Source: Prorocentrum cordatum (taxonomy: Eukaryota > Sar > Dinophyceae > Prorocentrales > Prorocentraceae). From it: a stretch of DNA of 64,000 nt. The DNA is taken from positions 1 through 64,000 of the forward strand of contig CAUYUJ010012614.1 of NCBI GenBank assembly GCA_963575745.1, given 5' to 3'. The notes under the pieces were generated by a model. It saw only the letters and a list, made by a program, of their open reading frames with translations, did no database searches and was not told the origin of the DNA. Positions 36,735 to 47,997 of the stretch are shown here, piece after piece. Each line of letters opens with the position of its first letter. Positions within the stretch are counted from its first letter, which is position 1. Position numbers and translations under genes: made by a program.

Positions 36735-39375
36735 ACAGCTTTTGCTGATAGGTTTCTAGTAGGGTCAAAAGAGAGCAGCAGATGACTCCACAAGGGGGTC
36801 TGGGCGGGTGCCGGGGAGGAGAACCGGGAATCGTTTTTCGCCAACAGTCACACACTTCGTGCTCTTCGACCTCCCAGAACTCCATTCCCGGGCCACATTC
36901 TGGAGAACCGGGAACAGAGCCGGGCTCGCTTTTCGCCAACAGTCACACACTTCGTGCTCTTCGACCTCCCAGAACTCCATTCCCGGGCCACATTTTGATG
37001 CCCGGAGCCAACTGTAGGCCACTTCGTGCTCTTCGATTTCCCAGAACTCCATTCCCGGGCCACATTTTGGATGCCCGGAGCCAACTGTAGGCCACTTCGT
37101 GCTCTTCGATTCCCAGAACTCCATTCCCGGGCCACATTTTGGATGCCCGGAGCCAACTGTAGGCCACTTCGTGTCTTCTTCCCAGAACTCCATTCCTGGG
37201 CAGATTTTGAATGCCCGGAGCCAACTGTAGGCCACTTCGTGTTCTTCTAGTTCCCAGAACTCCATTCCTGGGCCACATTTTGAATGCTGAGGCAGGCTGA
37301 TGCTGCGGCCGAGGCAGGCTGAGGCTGAGGCAGGCTGAGGCTGAAGGCTGAGGCTGAGGCTGATGAGGCTGAGGCTGAGGCAGGCTGAGGCTGAGGCTGA
37401 GGCAGGCTGATGCTGAGGCAGGCTGAGGCTGAGGCTGAGGCTGAGGAGGCTGAGGCAGGCTGAGGCTGAGGCGAGGCTGAGGCTGACTGAGGCTGAGGCT
37501 TGAGGCTGAGGCTGAGGCAGGCTGAGGCTGACAGGCTTCGTGCTCTTCGATTTCCCAGAACTCCATTCCTCTTCGGGCACATTTTGGATTGTATAGGCCA
37601 CTTCGTGCTCTTCGACCTCCCAGAACTCCATTCCCGGGCTACATTTTGAGTGCCCGGAGCCAACTGCCACTTCGTGCTCTTCGAGTTCCCAGAACTCCAC
37701 TCCCGGGCCACATTTTGGATGCCCAAAGCCCACTGTATAGGCCACTTCGTGTTCTTCGATTTCCCAGAACTCCATTCCCGGGCCACATTTTGGATGCCCG
37801 GAGCCAACTGTAGGCCACTTCGGGCTCTTCAAGTTCCCAGAACTCCATTCCTGGGCATGATTTTGAATGCCCGGAGCCAACTGTAGGCCACTTCGTGTTC
37901 TTCTAGTTCCCAGAACTCCATTCCTGGGCCACATTTTGAATGCTGAGGCAGGCTGATGCTGCGGCCGAGGCAGGCTGAGGCTGAGGCAGGCTGAGGCTGA
38001 GGCCGAGGCTGAAGGCAGACTGAGGCTGAGGCTGAAGCAGACTGAGGCTGAGGCTGAGGCAGGCTGAGGCTGAGGCTGAGGCAGGCTGATGCTGAGGCAG
38101 GCTGAGGCTGAGGCTGAGGCTGATGCAGGCTGAGGCTGAGGCAGGCTGAGGCTGAGGCCGAGGCTGAAGGCAAACTGAGGCTGAGGCTGAAGCAGGCTGA
38201 GGCTGAGGCTGAGGCAGGCTGAGGCTGAGGCAGGCTGAGGCTGAGGCTGAGGCAGGCTGAGGCTGAGGCTGTGACTGCGACTGCCGTTGCCGCTGCGACT
38301 GTCATCGCGAATGCGACTACGACTGCGAGAACAGCAGAATTCTACAACTGGATTTTCATCTGAATCTTAAGGGGAATGCTTTCAGATATGCTTCTACACA
38401 TCGCTGTTAGGTTGCTTTGCCGGGATAATTACCTAACAGCTTTTGCTGATAGGTTTCTCGTGGACTCAAAAGAGAGCATCTGATGACTCCACAGGGGGGT
38501 CTGGGCGGGTGCCGGGGAAAAGAACCGGGAACAGAGCCGGGCTCGTTTTAAGCCAACAGTCACACACTTCGTGCTCTTCGACCTCCCAGAACTCCATTCC
38601 CGGGCCACATTTTGAATAACCGGAGCCAACTGTCACCACTTCGTGCTCTTCGAGTTCCCAGAACTCCATTCCCGGGCCACATTTTGGATGCCCGGAGCCA
38701 ACTGTAGGCCACTTCGTGTTCTTCGACTTCGGGCCGCATTTTGGATGCCCAACTGTAGGCCACTTCGTGCTCTTCGAGTTCCCAGAACTCCATTCCTGGG
38801 CATGATTTTGAATGCCCGGAGCCAACTGTAGGCCACTTCGTGTTCTTCGAGTTCCCAGAACTCCATTCCTGGGCCACATTTTGAATGCTGAGGCAGGCTG
38901 ATGCTGAGGCTGAGGCAGGCTGAGGATGAGGCAGGCTGAGGCTGAGGCCGAGGCTGAAGGCAGACTGAGGCTGAGGCTGAAGCAGGCTGAGGCTGAGGCT
39001 GAGGCAGGCTGAGGCTGAGGCTGAGGCAGGCTGATGCTGAGGCAGGCTGAGGCTGAGGCTGAGGCTGATGCAGGCTGAGGCTGAGGCAGGCTGAGGCTGA
39101 GGCCGAGGCTGAAGGCAGACTGAGGCTGAGGCTGAAGCAGGCTGAGGCTGAGGCTGAGGCAGGCTGAGGCTGAGGCAGGCTGAGGCTGAGGCTGAGGCAG
39201 GCTGAGGCTGAGGCTGCGACTGTGACTGCCGTTGCCACTGCGACTGTCATCGCGAATGCGACTACGACTGCGAGAACAGCAGAATTCTACAACTGGATTC
39301 TCATCTGAATCTTGAGGGGAATGCTTCCAGATATGCTCCTACACATCGCTGTTAGGTTGCTTTGCCGGGATAATT
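36735..39375. repeat. Composite satellite: about 70 bp units, GGCTGA repeats and a 940 bp duplication
   Basis: Units of CCCAGAACTCCATTCCCGGG...CACTTCGTGCTCTTCGA (36,845-37,290; 37,535-37,940; 38,545-38,890) alternate with GAGGCTGAGGCAGGCT repeats (37,290-37,530; 37,940-38,270; 38,885-39,215). A larger segment is duplicated at a spacing of about 940 bp: the tail with GAACAGCAGAATTCTACAAC lies at about 38,328 and 39,272, with few differences. Pro-Gln-Ser-Ala frames here are artefacts. Confidence 0.85.
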
Positions 39376-39474
39376 TTTGTGAGATTTGTGAGATCGATTG
39401 TGAGACCGATGGTGAGATCGGTAATGAGATCGATGGTGAGACCGATCGATAAGAAAATCGACCAAAAACCAGGG

Positions 39475-39575
39475 AACCCGAGAACCTCGCCGCCCCCCGA
39501 AATCGGCCCGACACCGGGAACCGGGAACCGGGAACCCGGAACCCGGAACCGGGAACCTGGGGACCCGGGAACCCA
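39475..39575 (+). repeat. GGGAACC tandem repeats
   Basis: Short run of CCGGGAACCGGGAACC units. 39,580-39,780 shows nothing recognisable. Confidence 0.7.
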
Positions 39576-40344
39576 GCGTGCGACCAAAATCGGCGGGGCA
39601 CTTTCGCCAAATCCTTCAGCATCCGCGAGGACCCCTTCAGTGCAAGCACTGATTGGGGAATATAGAGCACAAGACAATGAGCGGGGATCGACGTTGACAA
39701 ATCATCCCCCCAAATTGGCGCAGCAGCGCGCGGAAAAGATGTATTCCACACCTTAGGATTGTGCACCTGGCGGCATTCTTGGTGCAACCGATCGTGTCGG
39801 TCACTGTTTGGCTCAAATTTCCAGGCGAGTAACGAGCGCACACAGACGTTCCTCTCATCTGCGCTCACTCCCGCGAGTTCCCCACTCGCGTAGGAGAGGG
39901 TACAAGCTTGGAGAGAATAGAGAAAGGGAGGGGAAGCAAAACGAGGGAGAATGGATGAAGGCTGGGTGGGGCGGGCGCAGGGCAGAAAAGGAAGAAAGGG
40001 AGAACGCGCAACACACGGGAGAATGTGGACAGAGAAAATGACTGTGCGCAGAACCGCGGGCACTGCCGCCAGACTGCGTCCTGGAGGTATGTGCCTCTTG
40101 TGTGCACGATTGACGTGCGCGCATGACCGCCAGCATTGCCGATGGACTTTGTCCTGGAGGTCGGGACCTCGACAACAGCATAAAGGGAAACTCTGACCCC
40201 CGCTCAGCCAAATCAAGAGGTGGACTTGGCGAGGGCGAGAAAAGCAGCAGAACCAGTAAAGGAAGATAGAGGACAAAAGGCAAGTAACAAAATGAGAGAA
40301 GAATGGGCCGCTATCGCCCCGGCTACCTAACCCTGAATGCAATT

Positions 40345-41020
40345 GTGCAGAGCTCCACGGGCTGGAGGGGGATGGGGGAGGGAGAAGAGGAGGGGGGAGG
40401 GAGAGGAAAAGGAGTGGAGGAGGGGGTGGCGGGGGAGGAGGGGGCGGGAGGAGAAGGGAAGGGCGGACGAGTGAAACTCAGAGGGACGTTCTCCGTGCCA
40501 GCCTTCGTATAGGGCGTGGGGGAGAAGGATGCGGCATGCAGCTCGCCGGAATCCGCCGACGTCAACGGCGCGGCGACGGCAACCCAACCGTCTAGGACAC
40601 GGGCAGGCGGACCCACGGAAAGCGGCCTCCCGCCCGATTACACCTTCCTCACGGGCCACTGTGAGCCTGGAGAGAAGGGGCGAAGGAGGAGGAGAAGGAG
40701 GAGGAGAAGGACGAAGGCTGGATTTGGGCTTGTTAGTGAACCCCGAGGCTCAATCAGGGCATGCACCCGAGAAGATCCGAGACCACCTCAACAACGTCAC
40801 AGCGGCCCCGTCGAAGACCTGGCCCCGGGCTCCCCACCAGCGCACGGCCCTCCCCAGGGCGGGGGGCGAGTAGGAGGAGGGGGAGGGCGGGGGCGGAGGA
40901 GGAGCGGGAAGGACGACGAGAAGGGGGGGGGAGAAGGAGGGGGCGGAGGACACCGAAGAGAGGGCGGACGGGGGAGAGGGCGACAGAGGGGGGCCCAACT
41001 TCGAGGGCAACAGCATCCAC
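40345..41020 (+). repeat. Purine-rich low complexity
   Basis: GGGGGAGGAGG and GGAGGAGAAGG tracts at 40,370-40,470, 40,675-40,710 and 40,860-40,990. No gene. Confidence 0.7.
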
Positions 41021-41044
41021 CCCCACAATAACCAACCCGACAAG

Positions 41045-41132
41045 CGAGGCCGTTTAGTAAACGCACCCAAAGAAGGAATCGAACAGGGCAGGGCTGTTTA
41101 GTAAACGTCCAAGGCCGTTTAGTAAACGCCTA
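41045..41132. repeat. Three copies of the palindrome CGTTTAGTAAACG
   Basis: GCCGTTTAGTAAACG, CTGTTTAGTAAACG and GCCGTTTAGTAAACG within 90 bp. The core CGTTTA-G-TAAACG is self-complementary. Confidence 0.8.
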
Positions 41133-41202
41133 TTATCGGATCCGGGTGGTTTTTCCCTCCTTGACAACTGAGGGCAAGCAGAGGAAGAGTCAAAAGCGGC
41201 AT

Positions 41203-41350
41203 ACATATAAACATTCGGAGGTCCGCGCGGATTTCTCGGATCGGCGCTGGGCACCCCCTCCCTGGCGCGGAGCGCGCCAAGGGCGGCGCCGGAAGCGCCG
41301 CCAGGGGGGCCCAGCGCAGATCCAAGAAATCCGCGTGGGGCTCTGAAAGT
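41203..41350. mobile_element. MITE-like inverted-repeat element, copy 1
   Basis: Left arm AAACATTCGGAGGTCCGCGCGG...GGCGCTGGGC; right arm, reverse-complemented, AAACTTTCAGAGCCCCACGCGG...TGCGCTGGGC: about 44 bp terminal inverted repeats around a GC-rich core. No coding capacity. A second copy lies at 42,638-42,790. Confidence 0.75.
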
Positions 41351-41357
41351 TTATGTT

Positions 41358-41545
41358 GCAGTGGAGGCCAGTCCACAAGAAACCTTCCACAAGAAACCCA
41401 ACCCTGAGACCCCAGGACCTCCATTGACTTTTGGTGTGGGAACGCCCTGCTCTCCATGGCAAAACCATCGAAACCTAAGAGCCCCAGGGGCACCCTGGAG
41501 GCAAGCGGGGTGCTTCTTGGCATGGGCCCCCACTGTGCAGCGCTT
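41358..41545 (+). repeat. 185 bp dispersed repeat, copy 2
   Basis: Matches 31,060-31,245 throughout, starting GTGGAGGCCAGTCCACAAGAAA. It lies directly beside MITE copy 1. Confidence 0.85.
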
Positions 41546-41835
41546 GTTCCTCGTCGAAGCAGAGCGATCCCTCGGCGCCAGGGCGCCGCCGCGGCCGCGA
41601 CGGGTTTGGCGGTAGCGGCAGCGGCGGGCCCCGCGGCAGGGGCGTGCGGGCGCCGCCGTCGGCGGCGCTCGACGCCTCACCCCGACGGGCCCGCCGCGCT
41701 CCGCGGCCGCGCCGCGGCCGCCGCGGGCCTCGCGCCGCCCTGCCCGCGGCCGCCGCCGAGAGGCTCCGCCGCGTCGCCATCGCTCTCCGACTCGCCGTCT
41801 GAGAGGTCGTAGTCGTACGCGCGGGCCCCAAGAAT

Positions 41836-41950
41836 GTACACCACCACCACCACCACCGGAACCACCACCACCACCACCGGAACCACCACCACCACCACCA
41901 CCACCACCACCACCACCACCACCACCACCACCACCACCACCACCACCACG
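41836..41950 (+). repeat. CCA microsatellite
   Basis: (CCA)n with three CCGGAA interruptions. On the minus strand it would read as poly-Val or poly-Trp and most likely lies in an intron of the adjacent gene remnant. Confidence 0.9.
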
Positions 41951-42127
41951 TCGATTCCTTCACCATCCGCTACCCTCCTCCTCCTCCTCCTCCTCTCCGC
42001 TTTCCTGTGAGTGAGGGGTGAGGGAGGTGGTGGTGTATATTTTTGAGCCCCGTAGTACGGCCTCTGCGCCAGCGCCTCCCCAAGCGCGAGCTCCGCCGGG
42101 CCATCTGCGGCGCCCACGAGCCTTCGG

Positions 42128-42568
42128 CTACGCGCAATAATGGCCGTACACAACAGTGATTTTCGGTGCGCGGCATTCTGTGGCCGCGGAGGGGCCAAAT
42201 CCAAGCGCCCAGGCCAGCCCTGAAGGGGCCCCTGTAAGCCCGCACCAACGGACACCACCGCGAAGGGTCACTCTTGCCCGCAGCCGAATCCTGCAGCCCT
42301 CCGCGTCCACTTCCCGCAGCGCGGGCGCCGCCACAAGGAGCGCCATGAGCCCTTCGGCGCTGACGCCGCGCAGCTGGTGGGCGCTGAGGCGCCGGAGGCG
42401 CGGCAGGGAGGCCAGCGCGCGCAGGCCAGCGTCGGTGACGCGAGCCGACGAACCGATGCCCAGGTGCTCCTCAGAGGAGGAATGTGCCATATGCCGACGC
42501 TGCTGCTCGTCCTCAAGAGCCCTCGTCGCCACTGCTCGGTTCTTCGCGCAATTCTGGTCAGGTTGCAT
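42128..42568 (-). CDS. Leucine-rich-repeat protein fragment
   Basis: From the ATG at 42,568 the frame gives VTDAGLRALASLPRLRRLSAHQLRGVSAEGLMALLVAAPALREVDAEGC, two to three repeats of the cysteine-containing (AMN1/F-box-associated) LRR type, which usually bind partner proteins. Repeat quality falls after about residue 95 (near 42,280), so an exon end is likely there. A further exon may lie at about 42,010-42,130 (VGAADGPAELALGEALAQRPYYG) and 41,700-41,830 (ARAYDYDLSDGESESDGDAAEP), with the CCA tract intronic. Too short for a whole LRR protein; may be a gene fragment caught among repeats. Confidence 0.5.
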   Translation of the reverse strand: MQPDQNCAKNRAVATRALEDEQQRRHMAHSSSEEHLGIGSSARVTDAGLRALASLPRLRRLSAHQLRGVSAEGLMALLVAAPALREVDAEGCRIRLRARVTLRGGVRWCGLTGAPSGLAWALGFGPSAATECRAPKITVVYGHYCA

Positions 42569-42637
42569 CCTGGGAAAGGTCTGGGGAGCAGCGGTGTCGG
42601 TACCTGATGGTTTCCCCAGCTAGAAGGGCAGTCGGAA

Positions 42638-42790
42638 TCATGAACTTTCGGAGCTCCGCGCGGGTTCTTTGGTCGGCGCTGGGCCTTCTGGCGGCGCCTT
42701 CGGCGGCGCCCATGGCGTGTTCCGCACGCCGGGCTGGGAAGAAATCCAGCGCCGATCCAAAATATCCGCGCGCAGTTCCGAAAGTTTAAA
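42638..42790. mobile_element. MITE-like inverted-repeat element, copy 2
   Basis: Arms AACTTTCGGAGCTCCGCGCGG...GGCGCTGGG and, reverse-complemented, AACTTTCGGAACTGCGCGCGG...GGCGCTGG, with a GCGGCGCC-rich centre. Same family as 41,203-41,350. Confidence 0.75.
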
Positions 42791-42859
42791 GATGTAGCGA
42801 TACCGATGCCCTTCTGTCGCTCGCGCATTTTACTGCGCATGCGTTTGAGCTCACGTCCG

Positions 42860-43240
42860 TGGGCCGTTCATTGCAGAAATGGGTGCGCAGGCGATGCGTA
42901 CGGCCTTCCTTCCCCTTCTCTCGTGCTATTGTTTTCGGCTACACGGTGGTGAGGAGAAACACTGAATTTATATGGTATCCCAAAAAGTTTCCCCAAAAGT
43001 GCCTGCACTTCAGGATTCTTACTTCTGGTCCAAAAAAAATGACGGTCTGGCGGCTATGCTGCCACCGTCGCAGCTCCGTCGCCGCCTCGTCGTCACCCGT
43101 CGTCTGGGTTTGCCCGCCGCTCTGGCGGCCATGTTGTCGCCGTCGCCGCCCTGTCGCCGTCTCGTCGCCGCCCGTCGTCTGGGCCGGGTTTGCGGTGTGG
43201 CAGCTATGTTGAGTGTCGCGAACACATATAAGAACACATG
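42860..43240. other. No gene; local GTCGCCGCC duplication
   Basis: Two versions of a GTCGCC...CGTCTGGG(T/C) block at about 43,060-43,120 and 43,135-43,190. Otherwise nothing recognisable. Confidence 0.45.
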
Positions 43241-45900
43241 GTTCGCAACAGTGATACGCAAACAGCAGGTTTGCGCCCGAGCATTTGCGAATTCTAGAAT
43301 TGGCATCTCTCGAGCATGTGTCGAAATCGTTCGAACGCCTTCGTTCGCGTGCTAGCGCAAGAGTCCTTTGCAAAAGCGGGACGAAGTGCGCACGTGCGCG
43401 TCGTCGCGCGCGTATTCCGAAGCGATTGGGAAACCTGAGGTGTCGTAAAAATAACAACATCGAGTGCCCCGAAAACATAAACAACAACAAATGATTCTGC
43501 AACGTCATTTCAAAAAGATCCAGCGCTCACGCTCTTGCGGGATCTTATTGTTAAGGAAACCAATCGTTTTCCAACCTGCGCGTGCATTTCTGCCAGCCAG
43601 GCCTCTCGCGCCGCATGCCAAGCTCATTCGAACGCCCTTGCGCGCGAGCTGGTCGGGGGGCACGATCCGTGACAAATGAAACAACGCGGAACAATCGCGC
43701 GCGCCAGCCGCGCGCACATGTCGATCGCCTCCAAAAAACGTTCATCGCCGACGCGAATACATCGTCATTGGTATCGGCGGGTGTGAACAACATCGGCGCC
43801 GCCATTGGCATGGCCGTCGTCATCGTCACATTCGAACGCGGTAATTACTCCTATAATCACGTCTACTGATGTCGGCGACGCCATGATACCGCGCCCGCCC
43901 AAGTCACCGACTCGTGCTGACGTGCCACCTGGGTAGAAACCCGGCGGCCAGCGCCACCGCGGCCGCGTCGGTCGCGCCAAACTAGCTGCCCGCTGCGCGC
44001 GCGACCATGTGCGGGCAAGCGCGGCCGCACAGATGCACCAACCAACGCCGAGCACTAATCGCAATAGCCGCCGAATGCGTTTTGCAAACCAAGTTGCGGG
44101 TGGGTGTGTGGGTGGGACGTTTGCAAATCCATGGAATCTGCCAATTGGCTTGTAACAGTCAGCCAAAACATACGGACATATTCGACCCCCTTCCCGAGGC
44201 CAGAGTTAACGGCCCCCCCATCGCGGCATGTAACTTGCATATGATTCTGACCCTTATCCATGTCACCAATACCACCCCAGCCCAACCCGCATCGACACCC
44301 CCCGCCATCCTCTGCAGAAAATCATATGCGCACACTCTCGCGCATCAAACACCACTACTGTACAATAGCCTCCTGGAACATAAAACGAATTGTACTCGCG
44401 CGCATCGGCGCGCGCATGCCAACATCATTGCAAAACCCTTCGGCTTCGCCAGGATTTCGAAATCGAGCGCCACGAACACGCGCATAAGAACACATGGCTT
44501 TGCAACAAGTTTAAAATGAAAAAAATGCGCCCAGACAGCCATCTATTGTTCAACATGTTCAGAAGATTCTTCCGCATTGGCCTCGCGCGCGCGTCGAGAT
44601 TGGTCGAGCGCACTTGCGCGCGTGCTGTCGCCATGATCCCATGCGGCAGAATGGGACGAAAAACGCGCGCGCGTCGACGTGCGCGCGCGTGCCGGAACAA
44701 TTGAAAGAAAAAAAAAAAACCTGAGGCGTCGTAGACGTCAACATCGAGTGCGCCGAAAACACAAAACAACAGCAACCGCTTCTGCAACGTCAACAAAAAT
44801 CCCGCGCCCAGCGTGTTCATCTAATTCTGCCAGCTGGGCCTCTCGCGCCGCATCTCGAGTTAATTCGAACACCCTTGCGCACGAGCTGGTGGGGGGCACG
44901 ATCCGCGTCAAATGAAACAACGCGCGACAATCGCGCGCATCGGCCGCGCGCGCATGTCGGACTCCTTCAAAACCTTCAGCGCCGACTCTAGGACATCGTC
45001 ATTGGCGTCGGCGGGCGCGATCAACGTCGGCGCCGACATTGGCCTGGCTGTCGTCATCGCCACCTCCGTCGCCATCGCTACTGTCGAAATCGCGTCTGCC
45101 GTTGTCGGCGTCGCCACGATACCGCTCCCGCCCAAGCCACACCGACTCGCACTGAAGTGCCAGCTGGGGATCGCCCAGCGCCCAGCGCCACGGCGGCCGC
45201 GCCACGCAGGCCGACAGCTGCGCGCGCGAGCATGCGCGGGCTAGTGCGGCCGCAGAGATGCAACAGCCAACGCCACGCACTCATCGCAATCGCCGCCGCC
45301 ACGTGGTTTTGCAAACCAAGTTTCGGGTGGGCGGGCGGGGCATTTGCAAAAGCGTGGAATCTGCCAACTCGTTTGTTAAAATCAACGGCACAACATCTAT
45401 TGCACCACGGATTTGGGCAGACCATTTATTGCACTACGTAGCTTGCGCCACATATCCTGCAATGCCACGCGTCGGTTCCGCCACATGCACTCTCGGATCT
45501 AATCGCCCCCCCCCCCCCCGGAATTAGCGGCACCCCTTTTCGCATTGTAATGTGCAGCCGATTCTGCCCCATCGCCCATCCTAAACATGAACTTGAACCA
45601 TCCCAACTAAACTGGCATCCCCCCTCGTCCTCCGCCAAAAAAATACGCGCGCACACTCGAGCATCAGCGCTCATCGGTTGTCAAAAACCCCTCGCAACAA
45701 AAAGCCAGGACGAAGTGCGCGCGCGTCGTCGCGCGCGCGTGCCGAAATCCTTCAAGCACTTCGCTCTCGCCAGAATTTCGAAATCGAGTGCGCCGAAAAC
45801 AAATGACACATGGCTTCGCGACAGCAACGTGAACAACAAACCAAAACAACACAAAAAACGAAGCCTGCACTCGCGCTCTTGCGGATTCCTCAACACCCTC
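43240..45900. repeat. Degenerate tandem duplication, unit about 1.2-1.3 kb
   Basis: GAAACAACGCG(G/C)(A/G)ACAATCGCGCG occurs near 43,678 and 44,914; AAGTT(G/T)CGGGTGGG...GGAATCTGCCAA near 44,093 and 45,319; CGCACACTC(T/G)CG(C/A)GCATC near 44,330 and 45,650. Each unit also holds a GACGAAGTGCGC...CGCGCGTGCCGAAAT...AAATCGAG(T/C)GCxCCGAAAA segment, which appears again at 47,360-47,660. No supported gene. Confidence 0.7.
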
Positions 45901-47330
45901 GGCGCGTCAACAGATTCGCGGCGCGCCGCCGCGTGGGCCTCTCGCGCGCGAGCGTCGGAATCGCGGGGGCGCCCCTGCGCGCGCGCCGTCGCGAGAACGC
46001 CCAGGGGCGGCGAATCTCCGACGCATGCCTGCAACAGATCGGACTAAAGAGAAATAGCTGCAAAACTACAGATTGACGAGCTCTGGGAAGGCGTCGGCCA
46101 AACCTCTCCCATCGTTGGCCAAAGAACTCCAATCGTTTCGACCACTCTCCCGCAAGGGGCCGGCGATCTCCAGGGCTGCCCCCGCGCGCGCGACGCGCAG
46201 GGCCCACTTCGCGTCCGCCGCCGCGCCTGCGTCGCGCGGGGGCACTGGCATGTCAGTCAGCTGTTCGATGAACGATGAAGCTTCTGCACCATTCTAACAG
46301 CCCCGCCCCGCCGACCAGCGCGCCGCCGCGAGCGCCCCCACCCCCCGCCCCGCCAGACCTGTTCCTCTCAGAACGCAAAGGAGCCGCGCTACAGCGGCCG
46401 CGACCCCTCGCAGGATGCCACGGGCCCGCGCTTTCGAAAGCAGGATGGCCCAAGATGGGTCCCGGGCAGCCTTGAAATCGGCCCACTTCGGCCTCTGGAC
46501 GGACCGCGAAGCCCTCCAAACGGTCGAAGAAACCTCCCACAAGACCCGCGAGGCCCCTGGGAGCCTCGAACCGCCCCCCCAAGCCCCAGGCGCCCCGAAG
46601 CCTCCTCACCCGCCACTCCGAGCCCGCCCGCGCGCCGAGGCGATGAAAACCGCCTGCCGTTTCATATCGGCGTGTGCTTTTCTGCGAGATGTCACGCGTG
46701 AATCTTCTGGCCAAGGCAACGCATTGCCTGCCTGAATAATCATTTTTCCTCCGGACAATAAGGCCCCCAGGCCCTCTCCCAGGACCCAAACGAACTGGTT
46801 CGTCGAGCTGCGTCCAGCCGCGGCGACGAAGCGGGGCCCCGAATGCAACAAAAGCATCGAACATCTATCTTCGAGGCTCGAACTTCGGACCGCCCGGGCG
46901 GCAACGGGGCGGGGGAGGCCAGACGCAGATAGGGAGAGGCACAGATGGCCGAGGAGAAAGGAAGCAGGAAGGAATTGCCCGCTGAAGCGGATTCTTCTCA
47001 TAACAGCCAAGCGCAGCAGCCCCCAGACGCACGTTCAAAATCGAGCGGCGCTTCCCCGCGAGACCTGCGCAGCGCGCTACGCCCGCATAGCGTGTCGAGC
47101 AACTTCCAGAACGCCCTGCACGTCGAACGAAACACGGAAAGTGACCCTCGCGTGAAAGACGCGCGCATCGACGCACGCAGCGCGTGTCTTCCGACTTCCA
47201 CCGCGCAGGGGGAAACGGGGCTGAACGCGTAATCAACGCGTTGCGCGATGCGCTGGCTACGGAGGCAAACGAAATCAGGCCGCAAGGATACCTCGCGGTC
47301 TTTGTTAGTTTACATGTACACCTCGTGGAT
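45900..47330. other. No gene seen
   Basis: GC-rich mixed sequence with short conflicting frames on both strands and no recognisable protein. Confidence 0.4.
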
Positions 47331-47672
47331 CTAGATTCCAGGCTGATTTGCAAAAAACGGGGCGAAAGGCGCGCGCTTCGTCGCGCGCGAATGGTGGAAA
47401 CCTTCAAATACCTTCGGTTTCCTGGGGCTTTCAAAATCGAATGCCCCGAAACATATAATTAATCGCGCGCAGTTTCGCAACTAGGGTTTCCAAGACAAGG
47501 CGCGCGCCCGCGCTCTTGCGAATTCTGCAAAGAACCATCGGTTTCTCAACATTATCATAACATGGTGCAACGCGGACATCTCGCGCGCGCGTGCCGAAAT
47601 TAGTCACAGACCTTGCGCTTCGCGCGGATGTCAAAATCGAGCGCCCCAGAAAGAAACAAGAACATCATAACA

Positions 47673-47675
47673 CGC

Positions 47676-47720
<45 letters not shown>

Positions 47721-47722
47721 TA
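47673..47722 (+). repeat. CA microsatellite
   Basis: About twenty ACAC units. Confidence 0.9.
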
Positions 47723-47817
47723 GAAACCCGTTGTTTTGCAGCCTGCCGCCGTGTCCCTGCCAATTATCACTGCAAACGTAATCCAATAGCCCTTATAACT
47801 GCGACGAGGCGACGATC

Positions 47818-47882
47818 GAAAGCAGTGCCCCGGCACTGCTTTGAACGCGTTCAAAGCAGTGCCCCGGCACTGCTTTGAACGT
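47818..47882. repeat. Two near-perfect palindromes with TTCAAAGCAGTGCC arms, pair 1
   Basis: TTCAAAGCAGTGCC-CC-GGCACTGCTTTGAA (second copy, whole) and a slightly changed first copy are placed back to back, joined by CGCG. A second pair is at 55,948-56,028. Confidence 0.85.
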
Positions 47883-47997
47883 ATGATATGATGATATGAT
47901 GATGATTATGATTGATGATGATGATGATTTTTCCAGCGTACACTGTCCGCAACTGCGGCAATCAACATCATGTTCCACTTGCCCGCAACTGCGGCCA

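Noticed and set aside
36765-39250. QPQPASASA-type frames of up to 389 codons on the minus strand
   Set aside because: Encoded by GGCTGA repeats and the 70 bp satellite; several overlapping frames are equally open.
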